NCBI GenBank assembly: GCA_020632715.1
Contig: JACKFA010000006.1
Location: 310,001 to 374,000, forward strand
Source: Deltaproteobacteria bacterium
Lineage (GTDB): Bacteria > Myxococcota_A > UBA9042 > PHBI01
Length of the DNA: 64,000 nt
Direction: 5' to 3'
The translations under genes and the position numbers were made by a program. Under the pieces are notes generated by a model. That model did not search any database, had not been told where the DNA came from, and saw only the letters and a list, made by a program, of their open reading frames with translations. Below are positions 51,364 through 58,824 of the stretch, piece by piece. How positions within the stretch are numbered: position 1 is the stretch's first letter; each line of letters opens with the position of its first letter.

Positions 51364-51993
51364 ATGCGACTCGCCAAGACGAACCTCATCCTCTCGTTCC
51401 TGCTCGCGTTCCTCGCGCTCGGCGCGGCTGCGCACGCGGCGCCGCCGGGGCCGAAGGAGCGGATCGACGGGGTCTACGACGAGATCAAGAAGGCGACGGC
51501 GACGGCGCCCGACCAGGACGCGATGACGGCGGCGCTGACGTCGACGCTCGACAAGCTGATGGACTACGAGGCGTTCGCGCAGCGGACGCTGAAGGAGACG
51601 TGGCCGAAGCTCGACAAGGCGCAGCGGGCCACGTTCATGGAGAAGTTCAAGCAGCTCGTGGTGCAGGTGTACGGGCGGCGCTTCAAGCCGAAGACGGAGT
51701 TCGAGATCAGCTACCGGAACGGCGGCGAGAAGCTCAAGGAAGACGGCAAGCACGCGAAGGTCTACACGACCGTGAAGGGCGCGAAGGTCGCGGCCGACGT
51801 GGACTACAGCTTCGCGCTCGACGGCGCCGGGGACAAGGCCGTGTGGCTCGTCTACGACTTCGAGATCGACCAGGTCTCGATGGCGCTCAACTGGCGGAAG
51901 CAGTTCGAGCGCATCATCGCGAGCGACGGCTTCGACGCGCTCATCGCGAAGATCGACAAGCGCATCGGGACGGACACGGACGACGAGGAGTAG
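51364..51993 (+). CDS. mlaC: MlaC-type phospholipid-binding ABC transporter component
   Basis: 209 residues. Signal peptide (LILSFLLAFLALGAAAHAAP) then the MlaC/Ttg2D fold: IDGVYDEIKKATA, LDKLMDYEAFAQRTLKETW, AQRATFMEKFKQLVVQVYG, FEISYRNGGEKL, KVYTTVKGAKVAADVDYSF, VWLVYDFEIDQVSMALNWRK and FERIIASDGFDALI. It ferries lipid between MlaA- and MlaFEBD-type complexes through the periplasm. Placed 98 bp after the TolC-like gene rather than beside mlaD or mlaE, which are at 58-60 kb. Start ATG 51364 behind AAGGAGACC. Confidence 0.9.
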   Translation: MRLAKTNLILSFLLAFLALGAAAHAAPPGPKERIDGVYDEIKKATATAPDQDAMTAALTSTLDKLMDYEAFAQRTLKETWPKLDKAQRATFMEKFKQLVVQVYGRRFKPKTEFEISYRNGGEKLKEDGKHAKVYTTVKGAKVAADVDYSFALDGAGDKAVWLVYDFEIDQVSMALNWRKQFERIIASDGFDALIAKIDKRIGTDTDDEE

Positions 51994-52010
51994 CGCGGGG
52001 AGCTGCTGGG

Positions 52011-52213
52011 GTAACCACGGAGACACGGAGACACGGAGGGGCACGGAGGCTCCGGCTGATCGCCAAGCACCTCGGCCGCTCCCGGTCTTCTTGAGGGGTA
52101 ACCACGGAGACACGGAGACACGGAGGGGGCACGGAGGCTCCGGCTGATCGCCAAGCACCTCGGCCGCTCGCGGTCTTCTCGAGGGAAACCACGGAGGCAC
52201 GGAGGCACGGAGG
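52011..52213. repeat. Tandem repeat, ~87-bp unit x 2.3, CACGGAG family
   Basis: Units start at 52011, 52098 and 52185. Full units share the head ACCACGGAGACACGGAG and a spacer beginning CACGGAGGCTCCGGCTGATC; the third is the GGCACGG variant also seen at 8455. Confidence 0.85.
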
Positions 52214-52384
52214 GAACGGCGTGCCTCGCGGCTTCGGCGTGTCTTCCGAGCACGGTGGCGTGCGGACCCCGGCGGGAGGGAGGGAGTTGGGAGGTCGCAG
52301 CCCTCCGCGTCCCGTCCTCACTCCTCGCGACAGGTCGAACCAGCCCAGGCTCGAACCGATGACCCCGAAGCCACGAGGCACCGC

Positions 52385-52520
52385 GATCCCTCCGTGCCTC
52401 CGTGCTCCGTGGTTGTCCCTCCGCGGCGTCTCGAAGCAGCCCAAAGGAGCCTGGGAGTCAGCCCGGAGCCTCCGCGCCCCTCTCCGTGCCCCCTCCGTGT
52501 CTCCGTGTCTCCGTGGTTAC
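52385..52520. repeat. Inverted copies of the CACGGAG repeat
   Basis: Two short reverse-orientation copies, TCCGTGCCTCCGTGCTCCGT near 52388 and TCCGTGTCTCCGTGTCTCCG near 52494, facing the tandem array. Confidence 0.7.
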
Positions 52521-52562
52521 CGGCCGAGACGAGCGAGGAGTCGGGTCAGGGTCAGCCCAGCC

Positions 52563-54032
52563 CTACTTGCACTTCTTCGAGCCCTGCATCTTCTCGATCT
52601 CGTCGATCTTGTCGAGCACGCTCGTGTCGCGCGGATCGATCTGCTGCACTTCCTTCAGCTGCTCGAGGGCGCCCTCGCAGTCCTTCTGACGGAGCCGGTT
52701 GTCGGCCGTCATGATCATCGTCTGCTTGGCCGTCACGAGCTGCTGCAGCTCCTGCTGCGCCTCCTGGAAGTACACGCTCGACACGTCGATCTCGCGCAGC
52801 ATCTTCGCGGCCTTCCCGCGCTGGAGCGCCGCCTTCAGCTCGCGCGCCTCGTCGAGGAGCTGCTTGTGCTTCTTCCACACCTTGATCTGGTTGATCGCCT
52901 TCAGCGCCTTCGCGTTCAGCGGGTCGCGGTCGACCACCTGCGTCCACGCCTCGAGCGCGAGGTCCCACTGCTTGTTCTTCACACGCTCGTTGCCGAGCTC
53001 CACGAGCGAGGCGATCTCCTGCTGCCGCCGCTCCCGCTCGCGCGCCTCCTGCTCGACCTTCGGATCCACCGCGGGCGCCACGACCTCCGGCGGCTTCGCC
53101 GGCTCGCTCTTCCCGACGATGTCGTCCTTGAAGACGATGAACAGGATCGTCCCGAGCACGAGCAGCCCGCCGAGCAGCGACAGCACGAGCCAGAGCGTCT
53201 TCGGCTTGCTCTTCCGCGGCGCCCAGTCGTCCTCGAAGCTCTGCATCCCCATCGTCGGGTAGCGCCGGTCCGACGGCGGCGCCACCGGCTCGTGGTGCCG
53301 GTCGCCCCGGTCACCCCGGTCGCCCCGCTCAGGCCGCTCCGCCCGCTCCGCTCGCTCGTGCCGCTCCGCGCGCTCCGGCCGCGCCGGCTTCGCCGCGCGC
53401 CCACCGCCGCTCGCCCCGGCCCCCTCGAGCTCCACGAGGAACTCGACGTTGCCGAACCGGATGACGTCGCGGTCGTTGATGGTCGCGACCTCGATGCGCT
53501 CGTCGTTCACGAACGTGCCGTTCGAGCTCTTCAGATCCTCGAGCGTCAGCGCCCCCGAGCGCTCCACCGACAGCTTCGTGTGGATGCGCGACACGCTCGG
53601 GTCGATGATCGTGATCGTGCAGTCCTTGCCGCGCCCGATGAGGTTCACCTTCCGCTGCACGCGGAACACCTGCCCGGCGAACGCCAGATTCCGGCCCACG
53701 AGCCGGCAGAACGTCCGCTCCTCCTCCTCGGGCTGCTCCGCGTCCGACTCGATGTGCAGGTAGTAGTCGCCGATCTTCACCTGCGCCGAGCGCTGGATCT
53801 GATAGACCTCGTGGATCCGCCGCCCGTTGACGAAGACCCCGTTCGACGAGTTCAGGTCCTCGATGTAGCAGCGCCCGTCCACCGTGTAGAGGCGCGCGTG
53901 CCGCCGCGAGACGTTGTCCGACGGGAGGATGATGTCGCTCGTGTGCGAGCGGCCGACGTAGAACTCGCCCTCCTCGAATGAGTACTCGTCGGCAATGCCG
54001 CCGTGCTTGTCCTCGATGATGAGCGTGAACAA
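52563..54032 (-). CDS. Double FHA-domain membrane protein with TPR-like tail
   Basis: 489 residues. FHA1 (~20-95): VGRSHTSDIILPSDNVSRRH and NSSNGVFVNGRRI. FHA2 (~125-200): IGRGKDCTITIIDPSVSRIH and KSSNGTFVNDERI. Both keep the Gly-Arg, Ser, His and Asn-Gly residues that bind phospho-Thr. Then an Arg/Glu-rich linker (ERAERHERAERAERPERGDR), a membrane helix (~278-300; LWLVLSLLGGLLVLGTILFI) and a helical TPR-like region to the end (LELGNERVKNKQWDLALEAW; LEQLKEVQQI). It is probably a membrane-anchored scaffold with phospho-Thr sensors inside and helical repeats outside. Just downstream of the FHA-ATPase gene, same strand. Confidence 0.88.
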   Translation of the reverse strand: MFTLIIEDKHGGIADEYSFEEGEFYVGRSHTSDIILPSDNVSRRHARLYTVDGRCYIEDLNSSNGVFVNGRRIHEVYQIQRSAQVKIGDYYLHIESDAEQPEEEERTFCRLVGRNLAFAGQVFRVQRKVNLIGRGKDCTITIIDPSVSRIHTKLSVERSGALTLEDLKSSNGTFVNDERIEVATINDRDVIRFGNVEFLVELEGAGASGGGRAAKPARPERAERHERAERAERPERGDRGDRGDRHHEPVAPPSDRRYPTMGMQSFEDDWAPRKSKPKTLWLVLSLLGGLLVLGTILFIVFKDDIVGKSEPAKPPEVVAPAVDPKVEQEARERERRQQEIASLVELGNERVKNKQWDLALEAWTQVVDRDPLNAKALKAINQIKVWKKHKQLLDEARELKAALQRGKAAKMLREIDVSSVYFQEAQQELQQLVTAKQTMIMTADNRLRQKDCEGALEQLKEVQQIDPRDTSVLDKIDEIEKMQGSKKCK

Positions 54033-54083
54033 TCGACTACCGTCCCATGGGTGCTCGGGGCGTGACGCCCCCCTGACGATTCA

Positions 54084-56006
54084 TCACCGCTTCGCGAGCA
54101 CGCGGAAGGTGCTGCCGTCCTTCCCGCTCTGAACCTGCACGACCTTCGAGACCACCGGCGCCTCGCCCGAGCGGCGCGCCTCGAGACACGCGACCACGTC
54201 GATCGCCTCGGACACCGCCGCCGCCGCGCTGTCGCCGTGGACCCCCGTCAGCGCGAGCTGGAGCCCGAGCCGCCGGATGAGCCGCTCCGGCTCGCCGTCG
54301 CGCGCCGCCGCGAGGATCGGCGCCCCGCCGGACAGCGCGAGCCCGACGAAGCCGCTCACGTTGGTCCCGTCGACGTCGTCGATGACCACCCGGTCCGCCG
54401 CGAGCTTCGTGACCCGCGTGTAGACGTCGTACTCCGACACGTCGACCTGCGTGCGGTTCAGCCGCGCCACGTCCTGGTGGTGCGGCACGATCTCGCGCCC
54501 GTCCGCCACGATGACGAGCCGCTCGTCGTCGCCCACGAGCGACATCAGCGCCGCGAGCACGGTCGTCCGCCCCGAGCCCGGCGGGCCCGCGACGACCACG
54601 TTCTGCCCGTCCTTCACGGCCTTCTCGAGCGCGCCGAGCATCGGCCGCGTGAGCACCCCGTCCGCGACGAGCCGCTCGGCCGTGGCCGCCGCGCCGCGCG
54701 GGCGCTGCACCACGATGATCGACGCGTCGCTCGCGATGGGCGGCCGCACGATCGTGATGGCCGCGCCGTGCGGCAGCGTCGTCTCGACCACCGCCGGGAT
54801 CTCGCCCGGCGCGTACCCCGCCTCCATCGCGAGGCGCGCGAGGATCCGCTCGAAGCTCTGCTCGCTCGCGAAGACGCGCCCGTACGGCTCCGCCGTGCCG
54901 CCGCGCCAGACGCGGATGACGTCGGGCCCGTTGGCCGCGATGCGCTGGACCTCCTCGTCGGCGAGCAGGTCCGCGAGGGGCCCGAGCCCCACGAGCTCGG
55001 TCACGACGTCGTCGACGAGGGCCTCGCGCTCCACGTCCGCCGCGATGTCGCCCGACTTCACGGCCTGGTCGATCGCCGAGTCCGCGAGCTGCTGCGCCTG
55101 CTCCCAGGTGAGCTCGTTCTTCGTGCGGGTCATCACCGCCTCGACCACGAGCGCCACCGTCGCGTTCCACTCGCTCCAGGCGTCGAGCTCCGAGGGCGCG
55201 CCGTCCGCCGCCTCCGGCTCGGGCGCCGGGGCCGGCTCCTTCTTCGCCTGCGCGCGCTGCGCCGGCGCCGACACCTTCGGGCTCGCGATCGTCGGCGCGT
55301 CCGTCGGGGGCGCCGCGGCCCTCGGCGGGGCCGGCGTGGGCGCCGTCGGCACGTCCTCGGGAGCCACCCGCTGCGGCGGCGCCTGGGGCGCGGGCTGCTT
55401 CTGCGTCGCCTTCGCGGCCGCCGGCATCGGCGGCGGACCGTCGAACTTCGGGAGATCCGCGATGTTCAACGCCGCGGTCTTCTCCTCGCCGTCGTCGTCG
55501 TAGTCCTCGTCGGGGGCGAAGGGCGGCGGCCCCGGCGGCTCCGGGAACGCCTCGCCGAGCATCTCGGCCGGCACGGCCTCCATCGCCCGCGTGGCGTCGT
55601 CCCCGCCGGAGAAGTCGTGGCCACCGAGCTCGCCGGCCGCGACCGTCGGCGCGTGCGCGACGCGCGGATCCACCTCGGGGCGCTCCGAGAAGGGCGTCGT
55701 CTGCTTCGCGGCCTCCCCCGGGCGGGAGAGGCGGATCACGAAGTCGCCGATGTAGACCTTGTCCTCGCCGGTCAGGAGCTCCGGCGCCGTGATGCGGCGG
55801 CCGTTCACGTAGGTGCCGTTCGTGGACCGGAGGTCCACGATGACGACCTTGTCGTGCTTGTCGACGAGGCGGGCGTGGCGCTTCGAGATGTTGTTCCGCG
55901 GGAGGACGATGTCGCTACCGCTCGCGCGACCGATCGTGACCTCCTCCTTGTCGAAGCTCAGCTGACGCTCCTCTCCGTTCTTCTCACGGATGCTCAACGT
56001 CAACAT
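54084..56006 (-). CDS. FHA domain fused to a degenerate CpaF/VirB11-type ATPase domain
   Basis: 640 residues from ATG 56006. An FHA domain (~1-100; VTIGRASGSDIVLPRNNISK, DLRSTNGTYVNGRRI) is followed by a long Pro/Ala-rich disordered linker (~110-280). The C-terminal ~350 residues match secretion ATPases of the CpaF type, with NELTWEQAQQLADSAIDQAV and LVGLGPLADLLADEEVQRIA, and a RILARLAMEAGY helix. The Walker A region reads AGPPGSGRTT: Arg480 replaces the catalytic Lys. The Walker B area (DRVVIDDVDG) and His box region are also changed (canonical VGEVRG and TVHAN are absent). So it is a degenerate, possibly non-hydrolysing paralogue. Its FHA likely targets it to a phosphorylated partner. Confidence 0.85.
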   Translation of the reverse strand: MLTLSIREKNGEERQLSFDKEEVTIGRASGSDIVLPRNNISKRHARLVDKHDKVVIVDLRSTNGTYVNGRRITAPELLTGEDKVYIGDFVIRLSRPGEAAKQTTPFSERPEVDPRVAHAPTVAAGELGGHDFSGGDDATRAMEAVPAEMLGEAFPEPPGPPPFAPDEDYDDDGEEKTAALNIADLPKFDGPPPMPAAAKATQKQPAPQAPPQRVAPEDVPTAPTPAPPRAAAPPTDAPTIASPKVSAPAQRAQAKKEPAPAPEPEAADGAPSELDAWSEWNATVALVVEAVMTRTKNELTWEQAQQLADSAIDQAVKSGDIAADVEREALVDDVVTELVGLGPLADLLADEEVQRIAANGPDVIRVWRGGTAEPYGRVFASEQSFERILARLAMEAGYAPGEIPAVVETTLPHGAAITIVRPPIASDASIIVVQRPRGAAATAERLVADGVLTRPMLGALEKAVKDGQNVVVAGPPGSGRTTVLAALMSLVGDDERLVIVADGREIVPHHQDVARLNRTQVDVSEYDVYTRVTKLAADRVVIDDVDGTNVSGFVGLALSGGAPILAAARDGEPERLIRRLGLQLALTGVHGDSAAAAVSEAIDVVACLEARRSGEAPVVSKVVQVQSGKDGSTFRVLAKR

Positions 56007-56108
56007 CGCTCGACAGCTCCTGGTCGTCACTACAGGTCACGGCCGTCATGCCGTTCGGATGTACCGCGACGCGTGCCGAATCTACGCCACGCCCGCGCCA
56101 GCCCGAAT

Positions 56109-56137
56109 TTTTTCGGCTGTTCTGTCCGGGTTGTCAA
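56109..56137 (-). promoter_or_regulatory. Candidate promoter for the FHA-ATPase gene
   Basis: On the minus strand, TTGACA (56132-56137) is followed after 17 bp by GAAAAA, inside an A-tract (AAAAAAT). The tract also forms an imperfect hairpin AGCCGAA/TTCGGGCT, which could end thiE transcription. Confidence 0.4.
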
Positions 56138-56204
56138 CTCGCGCCTCCGCCGCGTAGCGCGCGGTAGAGCGCGCTCTCCCGGGCGGCACCGGCCGGTCGG
56201 TCGG

Positions 56205-56870
56205 CTACGTATCGGCCCGCGGCGCGGCCCACGGCGCGAGGAGCGCCGCCGCGGCGCCCGCCGGATCCGCCTGCCCGAAGACCGCCCCGATCGTCGCGAC
56301 GCCGCTCGCGCCTGCGTCCGCGAGGGCCGCCACCAGATCGGGCCCGATCCCGCCGAGCGCGTAGACCGGGAGCCCCGCGCCCGCCACCGCGCGGGCGAAC
56401 CCGTCGACGCCCAGTGGCGGCCCGCTCGGCGCCTTCTTCGACCACGGCGCCCGCACCGGCGCGAGCGTCGCCCAGTCCGCCCCCGCCGCGGCCGCCGCGA
56501 GGAGCCCCGCCCGATCGTGGCAGGAGCGGCCGACGCGGAGCCGTGGGAACGCCGCCCTCACCGCCGCGACCGGGAGCCCCCGCTCCGGTAGCTGTACCCC
56601 GTCGGCGCCCGCCGCCTGCGCCAGGTCCGCGCGGCCCGTCACCACGAGCAGCGTGCCCGCCGCGGCCGTCACCGCCCTGAGCGCCGCGAGGCGCGCGAGC
56701 CGCGCGCGGTCGCTCGAGCCGCCCCGAGCCGGGTCGCGGTCGCGGTCGACGACGGCGACGTGCCGCCCCGGGACGCGCGCGAGCACGGCCTCGACGGCCG
56801 CGAGCGCGGCCTCGGCGCCCACCGTCGGCGCGTCCGCGATGAGGAGGAGGGCCGCCCGCGCGGGCGTCAA
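56205..56870 (-). CDS. thiE: Thiamine-phosphate synthase
   Basis: 221 residues. It couples the thiazole and pyrimidine moieties to thiamine phosphate. Family motifs: VDRDRD near the start, ADGVQLPERGLPVAAVRAAF, VGRSCHDRAGLLAAAAAGAD, TLAPVRAPWSKK and YALGGIGPDLVAALADAGAS. The start is TTG 56870, whose last bases overlap the thiG stop (TTGA), with AGGGG upstream, so it is coupled to thiG. The operon order is thiS, thiG, thiE. Confidence 0.88.
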   Translation of the reverse strand: MTPARAALLLIADAPTVGAEAALAAVEAVLARVPGRHVAVVDRDRDPARGGSSDRARLARLAALRAVTAAAGTLLVVTGRADLAQAAGADGVQLPERGLPVAAVRAAFPRLRVGRSCHDRAGLLAAAAAGADWATLAPVRAPWSKKAPSGPPLGVDGFARAVAGAGLPVYALGGIGPDLVAALADAGASGVATIGAVFGQADPAGAAAALLAPWAAPRADT

Positions 56871-57649
56871 CCCACGAGCCCCTCGACCGGGCTCGACGCC
56901 GTCGCGTACAGCTTCATCGGGATCCTGCCCGCGCGGTACGCGAGCCGCCCGGCCTCGACCCCGAGGCGCATCGCCTTCGCCATGGCGACCGGGTCGTCGG
57001 CGCCCGCGATGGCCGTGTTCATGAGGACCGCGTCGCAGCCGAGCTCCATGGCGACCGCCGCGTCCGACGCGGTGCCCACGCCGGCGTCGACGATGACCGG
57101 GATGTCCATCGCCTCGACGATGAGCCGCACGTTCACGCGGTTGCGGATCCCGAGCCCGCTGCCGATGGGCGCGCCGAGCGGCATGACCGCGGCCGCGCCC
57201 ACGTCGCGGAGCTTCTTGCACACGACGAGATCGTCGGTGATGTACGGGAGCACCGTGAAGCCCTCGCCGATCAGGAACTGCGCGGCCTCGATCGTCGCCT
57301 GGTTGTCGGGGAAGAGGGTCTTCGCGTCCGCGATGACCTCGATCTTCACGAGGTCGCCCATGCCGACCTCGCGCGCGAGCATGGCCGTGCGGATGGCCTC
57401 GTCCTTCGTCGTGCAGCCAGCCGTGTTCGGGAGCAGCGTGAAGCGCTCGAGGTCGATCTGCGCCCAGATCGAGTCCTCGGCGTCGTGGTCGAGGTTCACC
57501 CGCCGCACCGCGACCGTCACGACCTGCGCGCCGCTCTCGGCGAGCGCCGTCCGCGCGACGTCGGCGTTCGGGTACTTGCCGGTGCCGACGAGCAGCCGCG
57601 ACGTGAAGGTGTGCTTGCCGATGACGAGGTCCGAATCAGCGCTTCCCAT
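56867..57649 (-). CDS. thiG: Thiazole synthase
   Basis: 260 residues. It builds the thiazole phosphate ring from 1-deoxyxylulose-5-phosphate, a glycine imine and sulfur carried by ThiS. The sequence has the family's TIM-barrel signature: RLLVGTGKYPNADVARTALA, VTVAVRRVNLDHD, LLPNTAGCTTKDEAIRTAM, DLVKIEVIAD with the Schiff-base Lys, VMPLGAPIGSGLGIRN, IVDAGVGTASDAAVAMELG and VLMNTAIAGADDPVAMAKAM. Complete length. Coupled to thiE by four bases and 3 bp from thiS. No TPP riboswitch seen upstream. Confidence 0.95.
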   Translation of the reverse strand: MGSADSDLVIGKHTFTSRLLVGTGKYPNADVARTALAESGAQVVTVAVRRVNLDHDAEDSIWAQIDLERFTLLPNTAGCTTKDEAIRTAMLAREVGMGDLVKIEVIADAKTLFPDNQATIEAAQFLIGEGFTVLPYITDDLVVCKKLRDVGAAAVMPLGAPIGSGLGIRNRVNVRLIVEAMDIPVIVDAGVGTASDAAVAMELGCDAVLMNTAIAGADDPVAMAKAMRLGVEAGRLAYRAGRIPMKLYATASSPVEGLVG

Positions 57650-57652
57650 GCC

Positions 57653-57859
57653 TCAAGCTCCTCCGCCGACGAACTGGACGACCTCGACGACGTCGCCGTC
57701 CCCGAGCGCCGTGGCCGCGTGGTCGGCGCGCTTCACGATGCGGCGGTTCAGCTCGACCGCGACCCGCAGGTCACCGAGCCCGAGCCAGGTCACGAGCTGC
57801 GCCACCGTCCCGACGTCGGGCGGGAGCTCCTTCGGGTCGCCGTTGAGCGTCACGTTCAT
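57653..57859 (-). CDS. thiS: Sulfur-carrier protein ThiS
   Basis: 68 residues, ubiquitin-like. It carries sulfur as a C-terminal thiocarboxylate for thiazole formation. The fold is visible (MNVTLNGDPKELPPDVGTVA, VAVELNRRIVKRADHA, LGDGDVVEVVQFVGGGA). The end is GGGA rather than the usual terminal Gly-Gly, so an extra Ala would block adenylation unless removed (see findings). Start ATG 57859. Part of thiS-thiG-thiE; thiF, thiO and thiC are not in the window. Confidence 0.88.
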   Translation of the reverse strand: MNVTLNGDPKELPPDVGTVAQLVTWLGLGDLRVAVELNRRIVKRADHAATALGDGDVVEVVQFVGGGA

Positions 57860-57983
57860 GGGGCTCCGTCTACCACGCCGCGCACCGCGCCGGAAGCCGC
57901 ATCCGCCGTCCTCGCCGGGCCGGCGCGGCCTCCCGGCGGCGCCCCGCGCCGTGCCCAATCGCCCACCGCGGGCCTCACCGCCG

Positions 57984-58013
57984 TTGTCCTCGGGGCCTCC
58001 GATGGTTTAGCGT
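57984..58013 (+). promoter_or_regulatory. Promoter-like pair just before mlaE
   Basis: TTGTCC (57984-57989), 17-18 bp, TTAGCG or TAGCGT. Only about eight bases separate the -10 from GTG 58021, so the transcript would be leaderless. Weak call. Confidence 0.3.
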
Positions 58014-58020
58014 CGCGCCC

Positions 58021-58788
58021 GTGAAGGGGATTGAGCGCATCGGCCAGTGGACCCTGGCTCGCATCGAGGGCACCGGCAGCGCCACGCTCCTCGCGTGGGA
58101 CGGCCTCGTCTCGATGTTCCGTCCGCCCTTCCGGTGGCGGCTCTACCTGCAGCAGCTCGAGTTCGTCGGCGTCGGGAGCCTCGTCATCGTGCTCCTGACG
58201 GGCGGCTTCACCGGCATGGTGATGGCCGTCCAGTCCGCCTACGCCTTCCGCCTCTTCAACGCCGAGGGCTACGTCGGCACGACCGTCGCGCTCGCGCTCA
58301 CCCGCGAGCTCGCCCCGGTGCTGACGGGCCTCATGGTGACGGGGCGCGTGGGGTCGTCCATCGCCACCGAGATCGGCACCATGGGCGTCACCGAGCAGAT
58401 CGAGGCGCTGCGCTCGATGGCCGTGAACCCGGTGCAGTACCTCGTGTCGCCCCGGATCGCCGCGCTCGCGCTCGCGATGCCCGTCCTGACGCTGCTGTTC
58501 TCGCTCATCGGGATCGGGGGCGCCTGGGTGGTCGCCGTGCTCGGCCTGAACCTCGACGAGGGCGTCTTCCACGCCCGCATCGTCAACGTCGTCACGGCCT
58601 GGGACGTCTGGAGCGGCCTCATCAAGGCGGCCTTCTTCGGCGTCACCATCGCGATCGTGAGCTGCAACGCCGGCTACACGGCGTCCGGCGGCGCGCGCGG
58701 CGTCGGGCTCGCCACGACGCGCGCGGTGGTGTACGCCTCGGTGGCTGTCCTCGTCGTCGACTACTTCATGACCATCATGATGTTCTAG
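58021..58788 (+). CDS. mlaE: MlaE-type ABC transporter permease
   Basis: 255 residues with five hydrophobic segments. Family markers: LQQLEFVGVGSLVIVLLTGG, the TGMVMAVQSAYAF segment, LTRELAPVLTGLMVTGRVGS, IATEIGTMGVTEQIEALRSM, AVNPVQYLVSPRIAALALAM and SCNAGYTASGGARGVGLATT. It is the permease of the MCE lipid transport complex in the inner membrane. Start GTG 58021. mlaD follows after 36 bp; an mlaF ATPase gene is missing from this locus and not found elsewhere in the window. Confidence 0.93.
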   Translation: MKGIERIGQWTLARIEGTGSATLLAWDGLVSMFRPPFRWRLYLQQLEFVGVGSLVIVLLTGGFTGMVMAVQSAYAFRLFNAEGYVGTTVALALTRELAPVLTGLMVTGRVGSSIATEIGTMGVTEQIEALRSMAVNPVQYLVSPRIAALALAMPVLTLLFSLIGIGGAWVVAVLGLNLDEGVFHARIVNVVTAWDVWSGLIKAAFFGVTIAIVSCNAGYTASGGARGVGLATTRAVVYASVAVLVVDYFMTIMMF

Positions 58789-58824
58789 CCCGCAAGTGAT
58801 GGAGCCCCTCCGCGTGAGCTGCCG

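Larger units (their letters stand above)
51994..52562. other. 569-bp intergenic region of CACGGAG repeats in both orientations
   Basis: No gene. It has a 2.3-copy tandem repeat (52011-52213, ~87-bp unit), then plain sequence, then inverted copies at ~52385-52413 and ~52485-52520 reading TCCGTG on the plus strand. Between them (52220-52370) I see nothing recognisable. Confidence 0.75.

Noticed and set aside
52011..52213. CRISPR-like array
   Set aside because: Only 2.3 units, spacers identical within the array, no cas genes. It is a tandem duplication of the CACGGAG repeat.
57860..58020. TPP riboswitch upstream of thiS
   Set aside because: No CTGAGA-type core or the conserved ACCTGA segment could be found on the minus strand.
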